Source of the DNA: Cocos nucifera
Lineage: Eukaryota; Streptophyta; Magnoliopsida; Arecales; Arecaceae
Assembly (NCBI GenBank): GCA_006176705.1
Contig: QRFJ01005756.1
Span: forward strand, 1-64,000
Direction of reading: 5' to 3'
DNA: 64,000 nucleotides
The notes beneath the pieces are model-generated. The model did no database searches and was not told the DNA's origin. It saw nothing but the letters and a program-made list of their open reading frames with translations. The translations under genes and the position numbers were made by a program. Shown one piece after another: positions 36,868-47,727 of the stretch; position 1 is the first letter of the stretch; each line of letters starts with the position of its first letter.

Positions 36868-37440
36868 TTGCGCGCTCGATCTCTCTCTCTCTGTCTCTTC
36901 CCCTCCTCTTCATCATCAATGAGGCTCTGCCCCCTCCGACCGACATCACCCCTCCTTCCCCCCAACCAACGTCGCCCCCCTTCCCTCTCGACCGATGCCA
37001 CCCCTCCTCCCCCCTCCCACTCGCCCTCCATCCCCACCACCCCCCACCCCCCCAACCGCCCCTCCTTTCCCCCATTTTCGCGTCGTCCTTCCCACCACCC
37101 CCACCCTCTCCTCGGTTGCCCCTTTCCGCCACCCCCAACCCCCCCCCATCTCCGACCACCCCTTCCCACCAACCCCCACCCACCCCCCCATCCTCCCCTC
37201 GGCCGCCCTCCTTTCCCATCCATGACCGCCCCCTCCCCGCCACCCTACCACCCCCACCCTCTAGCCCCCCATCCCCGGCCGCCCTCCGCCACCCCCACCC
37301 AGCCCCACCACCCCCACACTCCCCCTTTTAGTCATCAACCCTCCAGTCCTGTGCCTTCCGAGCCTCCTCATCACTATACCCCCTCCCCCTAGCCCCCCAT
37401 CCCCGACCGCCCCTGCTCTCTCTCTCTTTTCCATCTTACT
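36868..37440. repeat. C-rich polypyrimidine block
   Basis: About 500 bp of CCCC/CCT/CCAC runs. Several overlapping frames are open on both strands only because the block lacks stop codons; the longest (36868-37392, 174 codons) is a proline/serine/threonine run with no domain, so I do not call a gene. CT-repeat flanks suggest it may be the 5' leader region of the transposase gene or a captured GC-rich exon fragment. Confidence 0.6.
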
Positions 37441-37839
37441 ATCTTGCTTTTATTTCATAGGTTACTTCTAGTGTCGTCATCCTCCTCTAGCATCGTCGTC
37501 GGCGATCCTTGGAGCTTTCGGTGCGACTCACTCTCTATAGCCATAGGTATAATTTTTTTTAATTTTATAGTATTATTTATTAATCATATATATTTATAAT
37601 AATTTATAAAATATTTATAATAAATATTATAAATATTTATTATAAATATTATAATTATCTGCATGCCGTAGTTTTTGGGTCGTGTCGTGGTGGTAGCCTT
37701 GGGCTATGCCATGTCGGCAGCTGTAGACTAGATCTATCAATGAATTGGATTCAAATCGAAACTTGGATATTCAAATCTGATTTTAATTTTAATTACTAAT
37801 ACTGGATCCAAACCCGAATACCCAATAGGTCTGTACTTG

Positions 37840-38200
37840 AGAGAGGAAGGAAGGGATCCAACCTCATCACCATCATTGGGAGGGAGGGGGTCCGGCCTCA
37901 TCGGCGAGGGAGAGTGGGAGATCGAGAGAGCGAGAGAGAGGGGGGGGTCTGGCCTCACCGACATCATCAGGAGGGATGGGGTTCGGTCTTATCGATGAGG
38001 GAGATCGAGAGAGTGAGAGAAAGGAGGGATGGGATCCGGCCTCATCGATGAGGGAGATTGAGAGAGGAAGAGAGGAAGATCGAGAGATGGAAAAGTTGGG
38101 AGGGAGGGGTTTGACCTCGCCGCCATCGCCAGTGAGAGAGATCGAGAGAGAGAGAGAGGGAGTGATCGAGGGGATGGAACACAGACGAGCCGGCTTGGGC
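37840..38200. repeat. GA-rich imperfect tandem repeats
   Basis: Three to four imperfect units combine a GGNTCNGGCCTCATCGNNGAGG core with GAGATCGAGAGAG runs. Open frames on both strands here (for example 37976-38293) follow the repeat and show no family motif. A block of GAGCCGGCTTGG-type repeats follows at 38187-38284. Confidence 0.6.
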
Positions 38201-38638
38201 CGTGATCGAGTCAGCTGGGGGAGGACCCGAGCCGAATGTCTCAAGCATGGAGCTGGCTGTCTCAGGCACGAAGCCGACTCGACTTCTGAGTGAATAGAAT
38301 TTAATATGTCTCTCTAAGGTTCCAACTTTAAGCCCTAAGGTGCCACCATCATCTACTTTATTCTTCTTTCGAGTTTTTGGATTAACACCAAAGTTCGCAC
38401 AAGAGATCGGATCTATGACTATTGCTCATCCTTAATTATTTATGAATGTAATTTATGTTGTAGAATTTATTGCATAATATTTTTTAGATGTTTATATCTT
38501 ATTGCTTTTGTTTATTGCATTGCATAATGATAGATCCATCAATTGATTAGTATACATATTAGAGACTATTTATTGATGCTATACTAATATTATTATTCAA
38601 CATGTTATACTGATTAATATTCATTAATGTTGCATATC

Positions 38639-40382
38639 ATGATGGAATCGAAATGCCATCTAGCTTTCACCCCTGACCCTTGGAAAGTTATGCACAGTTC
38701 AGCATCCGAGGAGCAGTCGGAGCATACTCCATCCACCTCAGCATCGACTGCTTAGGGACCTCCATCATCGGCATCTACTCCACCGATGGCATCTACTCCA
38801 CCGATAACATCTACTCCATCGATAGCTGAGCCTCTACCATCGCCCATATCTGAGACACATGCTACTATGCAGGCATCTAAGTGTATATTTTTATTATATT
38901 AGCATAATTTTATTTTTTATATAGTATTTGTGTACTTATATATTTGCATAATATATTTGCATTGCAGGTGCATCATCCAGCCAAATATTTTGCAGTCCCA
39001 CATGTATGGCACACGTATGAAACCACCAGCATTAGGTGATGGTCTATTACGATGCGGAGGAGAGGCCGATAGGGGAGACCGCATGAGAGATGCATTTCTT
39101 TTTTGGAGTGCTTGTGAGGTGGTCAGACATCATTTTCGTAGAGCCCAGAGACTGACGTTTGATGAATGCTGCCATCAGGGATTGGGTATGGGAGGAGATA
39201 TGGGTAAGTATGCGCATCTTAATTATATTTATGCATTTTATATATTTACACTATATATGTTTGATTAAAATAATTTTGTAACTAATTTTTGATAAATTTA
39301 TATAGAGAAGGTACGACTTCCTCGATCATGAGAGGGCTCGAGATGTCCGACTGAGAAAGATCAAAAAGTTGTACCAGGGTTATAAGGTCAAGCTCCATAG
39401 AGGATGGCTCGAGCACCGATGAGACACTCCGAAGGAGCTTGTTCCCTAGATACAGGACTGTCCTCTGAGTCAATGGGAGAGGATGGTTGACACTGGAGGA
39501 GCCAAGAGTTTGAGATAAAATTCCTAACTTTTGAATTTTTCAATATATTTAAAATTTTATTTAAATATTTTTAAAATATTTATTATTTATTTGAATACTT
39601 ATTAGGCTATCTTCCATCAGAATTGGGAGAACCATAAAGTCCAGGAGTATACTTACACTCTAGGCCACGAGTCTATGGCCAATCGTGTGTATGGAGAGGT
39701 AATTAATTCTAAATCTTACTAGATAAATTAAACTCATATTTTTTATCATCTTTCTGATAAATTTATTCTTTATTATAGCTGATGAGAGATGGAGTGATGC
39801 CCAATCATAGCGAGATCTTTCGATCCAACCGCACGGACAAGATGGGCAGGCCGATGAATGCCACGATCAGGCATATTTTCGTAAGTATTAGATATATTAG
39901 TATATATAGTTAGTATTATAGTATTTCTTATAAAATTTTATTTTAATTTATAATTATAGGATTAGTTAGATATGCTCGCAAGCGAGGGCTCGAATACCTC
40001 TGGGCTCCATGACTATCTATCTCAGGTCTTAGGGCCTGAGCACTCTAGGAGGATCCGATGCAGGTCCAGACATACGCCGACGAGCTATTGGTCCGAGGTG
40101 AGCATCTCCTCATAGACTTTCGATGTCATCAGTCGAAAGAAGCTTGAGGAGATGTTGGCACAAGCAGATCATGCTGCGATGCGGATAGATCAGGCTGAGG
40201 AGCGTGCATCTCATCTAGAGGGCATCGTGAGAGACATGATGTCGATGCTTAGAGCGTGTTTTGAAGTCACGAACTTCGAGAATATATTGGTCCACATTCC
40301 AACTTTGGCTCCAGCACCAGCTCCAGCTATGACTCTGGCTCCCGGTGATAATGATGATGATGTAGATTTAGGAGATTTTTGA
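38639..40382 (+). pseudogene. Spliced CACTA accessory gene, plant transposase_24 (Ptta/En/Spm) type
   Basis: Six exon-like parts can be read. Exon 1 (from ATG 38639) has a proline/serine-rich N-terminus with 18-bp repeats coding STPPMA and a TAG at 38753. An intron ends at CATTGCAG before 38968. Exon 2 (38968-39205) codes for MYGTRMKPPALGDGLLRCGG and WSACEVVRHHFRRAQRLTF, and stops at GGTAAGTATG. Exon 3 (about 39305-39515) codes for RYDFLDHERARDVRLRKIKK and has two stops. Exon 4 (about 39605-39699) codes for AIFHQNWENHKVQEYT. Exon 5 (39780-39881) codes for RSNRTDKMGRPMNATIRHIF and ends at GTAAGT. Exon 6 (39961-40382) codes for LEEMLAQADHAAMRIDQAEE, a coiled coil and an acidic tail. The protein resembles CACTA DNA-binding accessory proteins. 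Family assignment is from memory of the motif pattern; exon edges are inferred. Confidence 0.72.
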
Positions 40383-40544
40383 TGTATTTTATTTTTTTAA
40401 AAAAATATTATAATAAATTTTATTCGATAATAAAATTTTAGCATTTAGAATAATTTTCATATTTATTATATTTTTTTATGTTATACATCTATATTTATTA
40501 GGTAAAATATATAAAAAAATAAAAATTTTAACTTTTTAATTATT

Positions 40545-40952
40545 CAAGATCTACGGTAGTGGTTTTATAATCGCTGTCATATCCGTGCCAACCACTGTCA
40601 TAGGCTCTTGATGCAAATGGTGCCAGCCGCTGCATTAGACTTATGGCAGTGGTTAAGAAATAGCTGTTATAGATTACCTATGGCAGCGGTTATATAACTG
40701 CTGCATAGATAACCTATAGTAGCGGTTACATAACCACTGCTATAGGTCGATCTATTGTAGCAATTTATAAACCACTACAATAGGCTATCTATGGTAGTGG
40801 TTCAAATAACCACTGCAACAATTACTGTCATAGAGCTACGACGATGATCATAGTAACAGTAATTAGAAAATCACTGTCATAGCCTATGGTAGTGATTTTT
40901 TGGGCTACGATAGTGGTTACGAACCGCTGCCATAGCTCTTTTTTGTAGAGTG
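40545..40952. repeat. 3' subterminal repeat array of the CACTA
   Basis: At least ten GCAGCGGTT or AACCGCTGC type motifs in both orientations, the usual binding array for CACTA accessory proteins, end at the TIR. Confidence 0.8.
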
Positions 40953-40955
40953 GTT

Positions 40956-43022
40956 GGATATCATTACTAGATGGTCATTCTGATTGGTATAGAAATTGGT
41001 TCCTATTCTATCAGCTTAGGTTCAAATCTATTGGGTCACACACATAATAGATTATTACCTGATCAAAAAGTTGATCGATGATTGAGAATTATTCAATGAT
41101 TGAATCATCAATACAGTTGATGATCAATCAAGTGCAAGTATTGTAGGAGTATCGATTAGCAATTAGATTGCTAATTGACCCAATTTGATTGAGTAATTAG
41201 GTTGAGATCAAGTCTAATTAAATTAGATTCAATTAGAATTAGTTTAAATTTAATTAAATTAAGTTTAATTTATTTATTGGATAAGCCAGTTGCAAGGAAG
41301 AACAAGTCTTTATTCAATTAGAACTTGAGTACACCTAATTACTAATTTGATTAAAAATTAAATAGATTCCAATATGATTTAATTTGATTTAATTAGGCTT
41401 CTAATTGGAATAGAATTGTCTATTAATTAGGTTGATTCAAATCTAATTAGAGTTGGATTTAAAATATTTTGATCTCGTCTAAATAGAGGAGTCCTAGTTA
41501 GACTAGGACTCCTTCCTTGTGCCACCTAAGATCCCATGCCCCCTTATTTTATTTCAGATTTTTTTACATGAGTTTTTCTCACATTAAAGGAAGGCCCCCA
41601 CACCCCAAATCTCTCATGGTTTGGTATAAAATTTTGAATTGGTCAAATATGGAAATTGGTCGTGTCTTGGTTTCCTTTTGAAAGAGTCTTAAGAATCCAA
41701 AACACTTCCCTCTTCTTTGTAGAATTTTACCCACACGCCACCTTATTTTTGTTGCCTCTTTTTTCTTTCTTTGTGTGTCAATTTGCTAGTACCCATGCCA
41801 AGAAAATAGGGGGAGGCATCCAACCTATGCCAGGAAAATAGTGGGAGGCATCCAGGAGTTGGACGCCCCCCAAAGTCCTTTTAAATCCCTAGTTTTTAGG
41901 GTTTTGACCAAGTCCTTGTTTGTTAGAAGGGCGCCTCCTTTTTTAGGAGTTGTTGGCATCAAAAATTTTTGGTATTCTATGGCACAAACCAGAAAAAAGG
42001 AAGAGAAGGCGTGGAGGTCATGGGCATAAATCTTCTTGAAGGATAACCTTTCATTAAGACATCAATTGTTGATGTCTTAAAGAGACAAAGGTAAGAGAAG
42101 ATTGTCTTCTCTTGTGATTTTCTTTCAAAATTTTTTTCTTCTTATTTTTATATAATTTTTCTATGAGAAAAATCTGAGAGAGATAGGGGGAGAGGGTATG
42201 GAGGATGGATACTCCAAGGAGTTGGGGCATGGTGGTCTCTTTTGGACATGATTTGATCATGTCCTGATGAGAAGAAAAAGAAGAGAAGATAGTCTTCTCT
42301 TAGGATTCTTTTGAGAATCCTTTCTTCTCAATTTTTGTGTGATTTTTTCATGAGATAAATTAGAGAGGAAGAGACCTAGAACATGAAAAAAATTCTAGAA
42401 GAGAAGGTCACCTCTTGTCCTGACATAGAGATGTGTTCAAGACATCAATGGTTGATGTCCTGAAAAAGAAGATGTATCTTCTCTTAGGGCTTTTCTCTTA
42501 GCTTTTATTTTTTGATTTTTGGAAGATCCTAGGATTGAATTTCTTCCTCAATCCTCCTTGTATTCTTCATCTCTTGGAGGGTCCAAGAGATCCGAAGAAT
42601 ATTTTTTAGATTGACCATCAGGAGGGATCCATAAGAAGCTAGCACTTCAAGCAGATCTTTGTTCGACGAACCACCGATTTATGTTGCAATCTTGTATGGA
42701 TTACCTATAGAGGTCGAATGCACTGTGCAGCTCCAAGCAACAAAGGATAACAACGAGATTCAACTATGGTGTTCTCGACCCATGCAAAGGTATAAGATTT
42801 GATCTTTTATCTGATAGGTATTGATTTGATCAATACCAACCATTCTTGTTTTAATTTTTAGATTTATATTTGCATCATGACATATTGTAGGTTATAGATG
42901 TAGGGTTTAGTGATTAGATCATATGTATTAGTAGGTTAAATAGTTTAATTTACATCTTTCACTACGTCAAATTTTAAAAAAGTTTTGAAATTCAAACATG
43001 AAATCCAGCATGTTTTCTAATA
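40956..43022 (+). repeat. 3' LTR of element C, right part
   Basis: Continues the LTR broken at 35377. It contains the empty B1 target (42028-42032), one copy of the U5 motif (42693-42732) and ends TCTAATA, followed by CTATT. Open frames at 41656-42029 lie in LTR sequence. Confidence 0.87.
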
Positions 43023-43185
43023 CTATTTGACCAACCAAGCTTTTTTGGAATTTTGAGTTTCCTAGCTCATCTTGAATAGGATAGAAAAGGCAATAATAAG
43101 CTTTCTAGCATGCTTAATAGGACATTGTATAGTGATCATCATATTATCTCTAGTGGGATCTGCATATGTTGTGATATCAACCCAT
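43023..43185 (-). mobile_element. Internal start of minus-strand element G
   Basis: Adjacent to a minus-strand primer site. On the minus strand a short frame reads CPIKHARKLI, reminiscent of the PITRARAKK segment found near the start of some gypsy polyproteins; this is weak. Confidence 0.4.
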
Positions 43186-43196
43186 TCTGATACCAG
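43186..43196 (-). other. Primer binding site of element G
   Basis: Read on the minus strand: CTGGTATCAGA, directly next to the LTR end at 43198. It is an initiator tRNA-Met type site and gives the element's orientation. Confidence 0.75.
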
Positions 43197-43197
43197 T

Positions 43198-44071
43198 TGT
43201 TAAGGATCTAGTATCAGATAATTACGGCAGGAAGAAACAAGAAAATAAAATAAGAACAATAATCAAGTACGTGGATCAGTCCAAAGGCTCACCTTCATGG
43301 GCATGCAAAGCTCCACTATGAAAGAGAAAAATAAGTACAAGAGGAGAATACCCACTCTTAACTCGTTATACATAAATCTCTCTCAATTAAAAGCTATCCT
43401 CACAAAAGCTCTCTCAGAATTCCCAAGGAGATCCTCAGCAACTACAAGATGCTCTATCCTCATAGCCTCCATGCCGAATGCTATGCATCTATTGCTTCTC
43501 TCTTGTGGGCTGCGTACTTGGCACCCTGCCAAGCTCCTCTTGATGGCTGCCAGAGCCTCTCTATATGCCACACCTTGCCACATACGCTACACACTTGTTC
43601 CACAACATCTTAGGACTTTAAATAGGATGAAAATCCTTTTCTCAATAGTTCACAGGAGTTCCAAATAGGTCTCTATCTCCTAATATGAGTCTAACAAAAT
43701 TTTAATGGAGTCTTGAAATGTCTTCCAGTCTTCAGATCATGACCGTAGCCCTCTATGGCCACTAGATCCTATGATCCACACATAACTTTCATAGACCTCT
43801 TGGATTAATCACAATCCAAGTCCAAACAAAAAATTCTATTTTGTTATGCTCGCTTCTATCGAGCTGGCTCTATCAAAGGTTGAGCTGGCTGTACTATATT
43901 TCATCTGAACACCTGCTTTCTATCTACCTAAGAAGGTCGGCTCGACTATGGTCCAAGTCAACTCAATCTCAGCCTGAACCAGCTCAAACTCGTATCCGAG
44001 CTAACCTAACTGCTATGTTGATACTGATTCTCCTCTACTATGGGTCAAATTTGAGATGTCAAATTCTAACA
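43198..44071 (-). repeat. LTR of element G (5' LTR on the minus strand)
   Basis: It begins TGTTAAGGATCTAG and ends AAATTCTAACA, so the ends are TG...CA with a matching TGTTA/TAACA inverted start and end. Length 874 bp. Open frames at 43297-43668 and 43841-44098 lie inside it and show no domain. The block 43855-44010 has GAGCTGGCT and GGTCGGCTCG repeats. No partner LTR is found in the window. Confidence 0.65.
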
Positions 44072-44857
44072 GCATATTCATCAATATGCTATTTTTGATC
44101 GGACAACTACTTAGTCACCATCATGCCACTATCAAAGAAAGTTAAGGAAGCATTTATAGAAAAAGTGGCCATGATATATTAAAGCTATTTTCGGAGCGGT
44201 ATGCAACATCTTTGGATCTTATAGTGAGATAGTTTGAAAGATTTATTTCTATAACTAAAAGTCGATTCGTGAAGCCATAGTATGTTTCAATGAGTTCTAT
44301 GGTGATGACAATCGAGTCCATCCTTATGATGAGTGAACTAACTTGTCAGCTAGTGTATGCAAGTAGCATAGTGCATGATTTATTGGAATTAGAGACTTCA
44401 GCTCATTAGGAGGCAATAATCGAAGACTATAACATGAAGACCTTAGAATCTACTGACCAAGGTATCATAGAAGTCACACTAGCAAAGTTGCAGTAGATTG
44501 AACAATAAAAGAATATTTTAGTCAGTATTTGGCTGAAACTATAGAGTGTTGGCTATGGAAAAGTTCAAAAGATCATTGGTAAAGTCAATAAATCCTTATA
44601 GTAATTTATGATCATTTGTCCAGGATTGAAGAAAAAAATAGCGGCCTCATAATACTAGCTATGAGCATCACAAGGCCTAGGAGGCAACCTTATTAAAGAG
44701 AGCTTCATGAAGTTTTCTATATGGTGCACATCCTATATGCTAGGATGTACTATAAAGTATCTAGCATTACCCTCATGTAGATTAAGGATAACATGAGTCT
44801 TAATATTATGCTAAAAATTGCTGAAGGATCGAAGAAGTGATAAATGCGATCTGAAGG

Positions 44858-44929
<72 letters not shown>

Positions 44930-45551
44930 CATTGAGAGTACAAAGAGATTGATATAGGAAAGTAGTGCCTTGTAGATCAAGTACATCATTATGTGAAAGT
45001 TGCAATAGGGAGAGGACCTAAATGGTTCTAGTAATGTCTTTAATATGTTCCTATTCATGTTGCAATTACTTGGCCAATTCATCTGCTTCAACCATGTTGG
45101 CCATAAGTACAGAGAATCAAGATATACAATCTTGAAGTCTAGGACATGCTTCTGCTAGAGCTTGTAGGTTCGTTTCATAGGGCTTCTTCTCCTTAGCAAA
45201 GATTCATCTCCAATCCCACCACCCTCGTACAAACATCTCTTAGTTGAGCCTCTAGGGAAGTGATGAGCTATTTAGTTAAAGCAACTATAGAGTTTAGATG
45301 ATCACAACAGCTTTTTTATAGAATGTCTTGATCTTCCAGCATGGTTCCATCAACATCAAATTATTCTTTCTAGGATGTAGCTTGTCCAACTTCTCCAGCT
45401 ACTGCTACATTGGCTTGCAATAAGGTGTCCATTGCCCCTTGGATCTCTATTATTTTTCAATGATAGGCTAAGTTGTCAATGGTCAATTTAGCGATACGCT
45501 AAATGATTTTCTTCACCTACTAGATATTAGCTAAAGAACCTTATGAGGATC
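44072..45551. other. Unassigned sequence, possible minus-strand coding relic
   Basis: No intact gene. On the minus strand near 45190-45300 a broken frame reads LITSLEAQLRDVCTRVVGLE, which looks like a coiled coil. I do not recognise the family. The (AT)33 tract lies at 44861-44926. Confidence 0.35.
44861..44926. repeat. (AT)33 microsatellite
   Basis: A perfect 66-bp AT dinucleotide run. Confidence 0.97.
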
Positions 45552-45556
45552 GAGTT
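45552..45556. repeat. Target site duplication of solo LTR F1 (left copy)
   Basis: GAGTT here and at 46570-46574, perfect. Confidence 0.88.
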
Positions 45557-46569
45557 TGTTGGGGATAAACCCCGCTCCTGCTGAACTTCAAACCGGCGCT
45601 TGGTCAAGAAGGATTTCCAATCGTGGAAGAGCTTCAACCGTGGCTTCGCTTATCTCTGGGTTGACCAACCTTTAGTATGCCTGCCGATCTTTGGGATTGC
45701 TTGGACAAACTTCCTCTAGACTTCTCCTCTAGATGAACTTCCTCTAGACTTCTCTTCCAAATGGACTTCTCCACCAGACAAACTCCCTCTGAGCTTCTCC
45801 ACCAGACGAACTTCCCCCAAACTTCTCCACTAGATGAACTCCCTCTAGGCTTCTACACCAGATGAACTCCATCCAGACTTCTCCACCAGATGAACTTCCT
45901 TCGGACTTCTCCTTCAGTCGAACTTCCTTCGGACTTCTCTACCATACGAACTTCCTCCGGACTTCTCCTCTAGATGGATTTTGTCTTTAGTCGAACTTCC
46001 TCCAGACTTCTTCTCCAGATGAACTTCTTCTTCAGACAAATTTCCTTCAGACTTCTTCTTCAACTGAACTCTCTCTCCAGATGGATTTCTCCATCAGTTG
46101 AACTTCCTCCGAATTTTTTTCAATCGTCCGAATGGATTCTCCCAGTTGAACCTTTCTCGCTACTGATAGCAGTTTAGTCTAAACTTCAATAATCAAATCT
46201 CAACTACCTGCATGTCAGGACAATGGACACATCATGACAACAGACACTATCCTTTATAACAAACCCCACATGGCCTGAACGGCCCACTACTCAGCAGTTG
46301 CGACTGTCGCCATCAGTTTGTTACAGGCTCTGTCTATAAAAAGGATCCTCCATATACATTTTCTCCAAGTCTCTCTCCTCCATCTCGAAACTCTGCTACT
46401 TTCTCTACGAGCATTCCATTTTTTTTGGTCGGAAGAGCTGACTTGACCATCGAAGGATCCTGCCAGAGCCATCCCTCCTCTGGTTTGGACTTCTTTTGTA
46501 GGTCCTGACGGTGTCCTCGGCTTCTCCAACTCTAGTCGGTTCCGGTGTCAACTAGATTCTGCACCAATA
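45557..46569 (+). repeat. Solo LTR F1 of a Ty3/gypsy family
   Basis: TGTTGGGGATAAACCC at the left and GCACCAATA at the right. It is flanked by a perfect GAGTT duplication with no internal sequence, so it is a solo LTR left by recombination between two LTRs. It matches the LTR of F2 (61895-62792), which is followed by a gypsy gag. The interior is an array of degenerate 28-bp units (45716-46110) and a TATAAAAA box at 46335-46342. Confidence 0.9.
45716..46110. repeat. 28-bp tandem array inside LTR F1
   Basis: About 13 units of the pattern GACTTCTCCACCAGATGAAC plus TTCCTTCG, clearest at 45874-45975. Confidence 0.8.
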
Positions 46570-46574
46570 GAGTT

Positions 46575-47479
46575 ATTGCAGATGTGACAGTATGTGCAAC
46601 TAGTTTGGCTTTTGCCTAGGCTTGCAAATTGAGAAATGAATTACTATTATCTCCACTAACCAGCAAGAGGGGAAGGCTCTTGTTAAATCAAGACCAAGTA
46701 ATATGAAGATAAAAAAGGGTATATACCTCCACCTCTTAGCTAGTAGTAGAAAAGGCTAGATGAGAAGATTCTGCTCGACTAGCATCATAGCTTTTGACCA
46801 TCACATTTTGACTAGGAATTGGTTCTAAATCAGGTTGGGCATCATACAAAGACCCATTTTGTGCCAACTGACTAGGAGACATACCAATCATGAGGTAGTT
46901 GATTAATGAAGTCTTCAATAACTTGTGGTTGTTCTTTTGGAAGTTCAGCCAAAATTTTGGAAAGTTTTGACTATTCATCATGTTCCTTCTGAGGGGACCC
47001 AGCCCAAACAAAGATGATGATGATGGTAGTAGGGTCATTGGCAATAGGATTTTCATCAGCAAGCACCATGTTTCCTTTGTCCTCCTATATTACTAGAAGA
47101 CGAAAAGGCATTTTGCCACTTTGACTACCTATGCATGCATCATTTAGGAGCAAATGGAGAGGATGACTTTGGTGTCCTCGAAGTGAGATGCTCAAGCTTT
47201 TCACCTGCCATCTTTATCCACTTCATAAGTTCAAGCTAAGAAGATGAAGGTTTGGACTTCCTACATTTGCTGATGCAGACTATGCCAGTTATCTTGATAT
47301 TAAATGCTCTACCACCAGCTGGTGTATTTTTTTAGGTACATCACCGATTTCGTAGAAATATAAAAAGTAACATTAAGTGGCTAAATCCTCCACTGAGGCA
47401 AATATCGGTTGATGTCATCGGTTAATTCTAAAGTTGTTTGGCCACAATGACTTCTCTTCGTGGTTGACATGCCATGTCA
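46575..47479. other. Unassigned sequence
   Basis: Continues the host sequence of F1. A minus-strand open frame of 108 codons (46736-47062) contains MSPSQLAQNGSLYDAQ but no family I recognise. Nothing else is supported. Confidence 0.3.
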
Positions 47480-47489
47480 ATGACCCACA

Positions 47490-47719
47490 CCCCTTTATGT
47501 TGATAATATTGGGGTCATTCATGCTACTTATCCTATGCATCACGAATATACCAAACATATAGAGATAGACCACCATTACATTCATGAGCTTGTGCAAGAT
47601 AAAACTCTTTCTCCTTTTCATGTTTCTTCTCATGATCAAGTTGTGGATATTTTCACCAAATCTTGTCATGATTATTTTGTTGGCAAAATGATGCTTGTTA
47701 ACCCTTACACCAATTGAGG
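47490..47719 (+). pseudogene. 3' tail of a copia RNase H
   Basis: The frame reads YVDNIGVIHATYPMHHEYTK, KHIEIDHHYIHELVQD and HVSSHDQVVDIFTKSCHDYF, ending at TGA 47717. These are the last blocks of a copia RNase H. The upstream pol is missing, so only about 75 codons of the end remain. A GGAGGTG purine tract and a short LTR follow directly. The lineage differs from A-D and H in this window. Confidence 0.8.
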
Positions 47720-47727
47720 AGGTGTGA

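Larger units (their letters stand above)
35378..40952 (+). mobile_element. CACTA (En/Spm-like) DNA transposon, 5.6 kb
   Basis: The left end is CACTACTATAAAA and the right end TTTTTTGTAGAGTG, whose reverse complement begins CACTCTACAAAA. The short terminal inverted repeats, 3-bp target duplication (GTT) and dense subterminal repeats (TATGGCAGCGGTT in both orientations at 35395-35690, 36690-36830 and 40545-40945) are diagnostic of CACTA elements. It contains a spliced gene of the plant transposase_24 type but no recognisable main TNP2-type transposase, so it is probably non-autonomous. It also carries a large inverted duplication, a C-rich block and GA-rich repeats. Confidence 0.92.
16559..43022 (+). 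mobile_element. Copia element C, carrying nested B1 and a CACTA transposon
   Basis: Without its two inserts this is about 10.6 kb. The 5' LTR is 16559-18419 plus 28649-29960; the internal region is 29961-34565; the 3' LTR is 34566-35377 plus 40956-43022. After removing inserts the LTRs are about 3.17 and 2.88 kb, and a 319-bp tandem duplication in the 5' copy explains most of the difference. Both LTRs start with a TATTAG/TATTAGA form of TGTTAG. Internal coding is heavily decayed and related to that of B1 and H. Confidence 0.88.

Noticed and set aside
36868..37392. Open frame of 174 codons, proline/serine/threonine-rich, as a possible gene
   Set aside because: Two other + frames and several - frames are open over the same bases; this is low-complexity C-rich sequence without a domain.
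43297..43668. 123-codon open frame in LTR G
   Set aside because: It lies inside an LTR, opposite to the element's direction, with no domain.
44750..45091. 113-codon minus-strand frame with an isoleucine/tyrosine run
   Set aside because: The run is the translation of (AT)33.
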